This document shows positions 60,224 to 64,000 of a stretch of DNA of 64,000 nt, in pieces (positions within the stretch are counted from its first letter, which is position 1; each line of letters starts with the position of its first letter). The DNA lies in assembly GCA_963816985.1 (NCBI GenBank), contig CAWFMF010000001.1, positions 9,955 through 73,954 on the forward strand. Direction: 5' to 3'. Under the pieces are notes generated by a model, which was not told the origin of the DNA, did no database searches, and saw nothing but the letters and a program-made list of their open reading frames with translations. Made by a program: the position numbers and the translations under genes. The stretch comes from JAIVJM01 sp963816985. GTDB lineage: Bacteria; Acidobacteriota; Blastocatellia; Pyrinomonadales; Pyrinomonadaceae.

Positions 60224-61448
60224 TTAACTCCGAGGAGCTTGGTAGCCTTCGCGCGCGCGCACCTGCGCGTCTTTGATGCCGCGCACCTGCACGCGGATGG
60301 TGCGGAAAGAGCCGTCGCGCGCCGTGTTCGAGGAGTAGTAGCCGAGGCTGTACTGCGTGCCGATCTCTTCGGCGACCTGTCGGAAGGCGCGGCGGGCGTC
60401 GCGGAGGTCGGCGACGGGGAAGGTGCCGCCGCCGGTGTCGCGCGCGAGGAGGTTCATCTCGTCGCGCGCGAGGCGGTAGAGCGTGCGGCTGATGTGCATC
60501 CGCTCGAAAGGCCCCATCTGGCAGAAGTTCGAGAAGTCGGCGGAGTCTGCGCGCGAGGCGAAGAGACGCCGGTAGCGTTGGAGCTGCGCGCGTGAAAGGC
60601 GAAGCCCGCCGCCGTCCTCGCAGTCGGACATCAAGCGGTCTTCGACGAAGGACTCGGTGTTGACCTGCACGAAGTAGGCGACGAGTCCGGCCCGCTTGAT
60701 GCGCGCGACCGCCTCTTCGAAGTCGGCCTCGCTCGTCGAGTCCACGCCGTCCGTGAGCGCGACGAGCGCGCGGCGGCCCCGCACCTTCTCCGAGGGCGGC
60801 TCGCGGAAGACTTCCTTGGCGACGCGCTCCAAACCGTCGTAGAAGGGCGTGCCGTTCGAGGAGCCGATGCTCTCAATCGCCGCCGTCAGTTCCTCGCGGT
60901 CGTCCGTCAAAGGCGCTTTGACTTCGACCGTCGCGAGGCGCGTGTCTTTATCTTCCTGACGCGTCGAGAAGGAGATGATGGCCACGCGGTCGCCGGGCCG
61001 AAGGGCTTCGACGAAGGCGAGCGCGGCGCGGCGGATGAGCCCCACGTCCTGACGCGTCGAGCCTGAAGTGTCTAAGAGCAGAGCGACTTCGAAGGGCGCT
61101 TCCGTCGTCGAGAAGTTGGCTATCTTCTGCGGTCGCCCGTCCTCGAAGACGAGGAAGTTGTCGGCGTGCAGGCCCGTCAAGGGCTTTCCTTCCCGGTCGG
61201 TGACGACCGCCGGGACGGAGACGAGCTGCGTCTCGACGCGCACCACGTCGTCTTCGTCAACCTCCTCGCCGGCGGGCGTCTGCTTCGGCGTCTGTCTTGG
61301 CGTCGGCGTCGGCTTCGCCTGCCCTTCGGCGGGCGGCGTGCCGACCCTGCGCGGTCTGCTGCTGCTCTCCTTGCGCGCGACTGTGCGAAGGCGCGAGAGT
61401 CGCGGTCATTGAGAGAAGCAGGAGGAGGAGGACGGGCGTTCGTCGCAT
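60224..61448 (-). pseudogene. Secreted VWA-domain protein (acidobacterial type), interrupted by a frameshift
   Basis: The signal peptide (MRRTPVLLLLLLSMTATLAP, from an ATG at 61448) is in one frame and the rest (VVRVETQLVSVPAVVTDREG onward, to 60224) in another. The frame changes in a low-complexity Pro/Thr/Lys linker around 61325-61375, so a single indel separates them. Joined, the protein is about 407 residues. The VWA domain has MIDAS-type VALLLDTSGSTRQDVGLI and TDGVDSTSEADF, and the end is QYSLGYYSSNTARDGSFRTI as in other VWFA-related acidobacterial proteins. Both parts read well, so an assembly error is as likely as a true lesion. Confidence 0.8.
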
Positions 61449-61557
61449 CGCGTGTCTTGGGGTTGCCGGAAACTTCAGCACGGTCTTACACTCTCGGAAG
61501 CAGATTTCGATTCAAATATATCCGCAAACGCGGACGGACGGGAAGGGCGCATCAGCT

Positions 61558-61743
61558 ATGTCTGTCATCGGGCGACTGGACGAACAGGTCAACGACATCC
61601 TCATCAAGCCGCTCTCGAAGGAGCGAAGGGAGACGGAAGAACCACCAACTCCGAGACCCGAAGAAGCCGACCCGCCCAATGAATCCGCCGACAAGGATGA
61701 GACTGCCGCGAGGCATAACGAGTTGCCCGTCTGGCTATTGTGA
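61558..61743 (+). CDS. Small hydrophilic protein, uncertain
   Basis: A 61-residue frame (MSVIGRLDEQVNDILIKPLS at the front, then many Glu, Pro and Asp). AAGGG lies about 11 nt before the ATG. It has no signal peptide or known motif. The frame continues upstream without a better start. It is plausible because it sits in the middle of a gap that would otherwise be empty and is followed at once by a nested palindrome, as real genes here are. Divergent from the VWA gene. Confidence 0.4.
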   Translation: MSVIGRLDEQVNDILIKPLSKERRETEEPPTPRPEEADPPNESADKDETAARHNELPVWLL

Positions 61744-61767
61744 GTCCACTAACAAAGCCATCAAATG

Positions 61768-62012
61768 AAAGCCCCGCAGGGGCGTAAGATACTAGCCGGG
61801 GGCAAGTGCGGAGCACGCCGCCCCCGGTCGAACGTCAGTAAAAAGACTCCGACCCTGAAGGGGTCGCAGGCGCGACGTGCGGTGCGACCCCTTCAGGGTC
61901 GGGAACTATTTCGCCGACGATTCCGGGGGCGTCGCTCCTTCGCTGACGCTCAGTTGCTCTGCCCCCGGCTATTATCTCTATCCCCTTCGGGGATACTCAC
62001 CGGAAATCTTCC
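61768..62012. repeat. Nested palindrome, copy 3, in a convergent gap
   Basis: Outer pair GCCCCGCAGGGGC-like, middle pair TAGCCGGGGGCAAG-like and complement, and inner pair around GACCCTGAAGGGGTCGCA and TGCGACCCCTTCAGGGTC (perfect). Middle and inner segments are nearly identical to copy 2. Located between the small plus-strand gene and the M28 gene. Confidence 0.87.
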
Positions 62013-62040
62013 CACCACTTGAAGAAGCCTGTCGGTGTTC

Positions 62041-62077
62041 TCACTTTTGCCTTTTACCTTTTTCCTTTTGCCTTCTC
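62041..62077. repeat. Single-arm heptamer repeat (CTTTTGC type) at the M28 stop
   Basis: Units CTTTTGC/CTTTTAC/CTTTTTC form one arm only, reaching into the M28 stop codon at 62076. The left arm seen at 23979 and 37876 is missing, so this may be a decayed member. Confidence 0.75.
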
Positions 62078-63533
62078 ACGGCCAGACGCCGGACGCGCGC
62101 CACTGCTGGTCAACTTTGGTCTCGGCGGCCATCTTTTTAACTTCGTCGGCGCTCATCCGGCGACCGAAGCGGCGCTCGCGGTCGGCGATGGCGTAGGCGG
62201 TCGCGGCGAGCGTCGCCACCGCCGCCGCGAAGTCGCGCGGCTCGACCTTATCAGCCGTGTCGGCGATGGTGTGGTGGACGGGCAGGTAGGCCGACTCGTC
62301 TTGCAGCATGATGAGGTTCGGGACGCCCTCGGCCATGAAGGGCGCGTTGTCGGTGGCGGCAAACGCGGCGTGCTCGATGACGAAGGGGCCGAAGGCCCGG
62401 AGCGGCGTCATCAACTCCTGTATCTCCGCGTCGAGGTCTGTGCGCCCCATGGAGAACCAGCCCTGCGGTCGGCCCGCGCCGATGTCCATGATGAGGGCGG
62501 CGATTGTCTTATCCATCTCTTCACGATGTCTGCGGACGTAGGCGACCGAGCCGACCATCCCTTCTTCCTCGCCCATGAAGAGCACGAAGCGGAGGGTGCG
62601 CCGGGGCCGGAGTCCGAGCGCCTTGACGGCCCGCGCCGTCTCGACGACGGCAGCCGCGCCCGCCGCGTTGTCGAGCGCGCCGGGGCCGAGGTCGTTCGAG
62701 TCGAGGTGCGCGCCCACGACGACAATCTCTTCGGGCCGCTCGCGCCCACGTATCTCGCCGACGACGTTCGTGCTCTCGAAGCTCGGCCCCGTCTTGTTGC
62801 GCACGTCGAGCCGCACGCGCGGGCGTGCCCCCTGTCCGAGAAGACGGCGGAGCAGACTGACATCTTCCGCCGCGAGCGAAACGGTTGGGAGCGCGGCGAG
62901 GCGGGCTGAGGCGGTGAAGTCCACGGGCGACGTGTAGAGCATCGTGTGCTGCTTGTCCGAGGCGTAGAGCACGGCGCGCGCGCCCGCCTCCTTCAGTTCG
63001 CGGACGAGTTGGGGCGTGCGGTAGAACTTCTCGATGAGCGCGGCGAGGTCTGCGCCCACGGGCACGACGAGAGCGACGTTGCCTTTAAGTCTTGCGGCCT
63101 CGCGCCGAAGGTCTTCCGGTCGGCCCTCGCCCACGTCCACGACTTCGCCCTCGAAGGGTTCAACTGTCCCCGGCGTCCAGGTGTAAGAGGCGACCGTGAG
63201 CGCGCGCCCGCCGTGCGAGACGAGCGAGGCCGAGGCCGTGCCGCGCTCCCAAGAAGACGGCATGGTAAACGGCTCGCGGCGGACGGCTTCGAGGCCGAGT
63301 CGTTTGAACTCGGCCTCCATCGCCTCTTCGGCGCGGCGCGCGCCCGCCGAGCCCGTCAGGCGGCTGCCTATCTCGTCGCTCAGGAGCATTAAGTACCGCA
63401 TCTGCTGGCCGCCCGCGAAGACCTCGCCGACGAGGCGCGAGGCCGTCGCCCTGTCCTGCGCGGGCCGCGCGGGTGTAGAAGAAAGGAGCGAGGAAACGAG
63501 GAGCAGCAACACGAGCGCGTGTCTCAGAGTCAA
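62076..63533 (-). CDS. Exported M28 zinc aminopeptidase
   Basis: A 485-residue protein. The signal peptide is ALVLLLLVSSLLSSTPARPA. A PA-like insert (residues 130-230) precedes the catalytic domain. Zinc ligands are visible in IVVVGAHLDSNDLGPGALDN (His, Asp), FVLFMGEEEGMVGS (Glu-Glu) and later YLPVHHTIADTADKVEPRDF (His). The family removes N-terminal residues from peptides outside the cytoplasm. There is no lipobox. The gene is complete and ends in a heptamer arm. Confidence 0.92.
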   Translation of the reverse strand: MTLRHALVLLLLVSSLLSSTPARPAQDRATASRLVGEVFAGGQQMRYLMLLSDEIGSRLTGSAGARRAEEAMEAEFKRLGLEAVRREPFTMPSSWERGTASASLVSHGGRALTVASYTWTPGTVEPFEGEVVDVGEGRPEDLRREAARLKGNVALVVPVGADLAALIEKFYRTPQLVRELKEAGARAVLYASDKQHTMLYTSPVDFTASARLAALPTVSLAAEDVSLLRRLLGQGARPRVRLDVRNKTGPSFESTNVVGEIRGRERPEEIVVVGAHLDSNDLGPGALDNAAGAAAVVETARAVKALGLRPRRTLRFVLFMGEEEGMVGSVAYVRRHREEMDKTIAALIMDIGAGRPQGWFSMGRTDLDAEIQELMTPLRAFGPFVIEHAAFAATDNAPFMAEGVPNLIMLQDESAYLPVHHTIADTADKVEPRDFAAAVATLAATAYAIADRERRFGRRMSADEVKKMAAETKVDQQWRASGVWP

Positions 63534-63793
63534 CGCAAATCTCCTCCGTGTTAAGTGGGTTGTGCAGAGCGCCTTCGGGTCGGCACGGGATATTAGCAGA
63601 GTGGCGGCGCGGCGTCTGAAAAAGATGGAGCGAGGCGGCCATTTGGCCTTGCGGGTGCGCTTGACACTGCGCGGGCGATTCTCTTAAAGTGTGGACACCG
63701 TTGACGGACGAAGAGTTGACGGCGGACGGTCTTTGCAGCAAGCGGCTTACGGACGCCGGGCACGCCTTCCAGAAGAGGCGGCACTTTTTGAGC

Positions 63794-63868
<75 letters not shown>

Positions 63869-63916
63869 GTTCGGGCGGCCCGCCGCCAAAAGCATTTTTG
63901 AAAATTTAAGTGGCTT

Positions 63917-63998
<82 letters not shown>

Positions 63999-64000
63999 TA

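Overview
The window is GC-rich, gene-dense bacterial chromosome. The gene repertoire points to Acidobacteriota, probably class Blastocatellia (for example Pyrinomonadaceae). Supporting features are two secreted VWA proteins of the acidobacterial VWFA-related type, futalosine-route menaquinone genes, many secreted or lipoprotein peptidases, a pilin pair beside a PilS/PilR-like two-component system, and dense intergenic palindromes. The taxonomy is inference from gene content; there is no rRNA here. No prophage, IS element or CRISPR array was seen.

Layout. 0-8.4 kb: edge-truncated M36 peptidase, small Cys-rich secreted protein, YcaQ-type glycosylase, hybrid histidine kinase, secreted protein with 12-residue repeats, and a frameshifted DegP/DegQ protease. 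8.6-14.1 kb: sensor kinase and sigma-54 response regulator (with an in-frame stop), a DUF433/DUF5615 toxin-antitoxin-like pair, then two type IV pilin-like genes with a possible sigma-54 promoter. 14.4-17.3 kb: ABC-2 permease, TPR protein and ABC ATPase. 17.5-24 kb: signalling block (zinc ribbon, PAS kinase, RsbRD-type sensor, CheY-like regulator, degenerate kinase, NtrC-type regulator). 24-40.3 kb: queD, thioredoxin-like protein, dinG, two tiny acidic proteins, glyA, S41 peptidase, lgt overlapping a lipoprotein metallopeptidase, proS, an oxoamine-synthase-like PLP enzyme, an LCAT-like lipoprotein hydrolase and larB. 40.4-46.1 kb: ubiX, GNAT, mqnP-like ubiA, Uma2, mqnE, a coiled-coil protein and mqnD. 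46.3-54.3 kb: LolA-like protein, plsC, frameshifted M14 peptidase, VWA protein, glgC, small secreted protein. 54.3-58.9 kb: deoC, rpiB, hpt, YgiT/DUF4258 pair and deoB. 59-64 kb: secreted caspase, frameshifted VWA protein, M28 peptidase, tRNA-Val and tRNA-Asp.

The most interesting coding signal is that DeoC and RpiB, adjacent on one strand, both carry N-terminal extensions that look like bacterial-microcompartment cargo peptides. DeoC adds a four-Cys cluster, and RpiB adds a motif shared with microcompartment enzymes. This fits a sugar-phosphate-utilising microcompartment whose shell genes are outside the window; deoB and hpt nearby would link it to nucleoside salvage.

The most interesting non-coding signal is two families of intergenic palindromes. 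One has arms built from 7-nt units whose sequence differs from locus to locus (about eleven sites). The other is a nested palindrome of about 220-270 bp found three times, always between convergent genes.

Four otherwise well-conserved genes are interrupted by a single indel or stop. Either the assembly has base errors or these are real recent lesions; this changes how the genes should be called.
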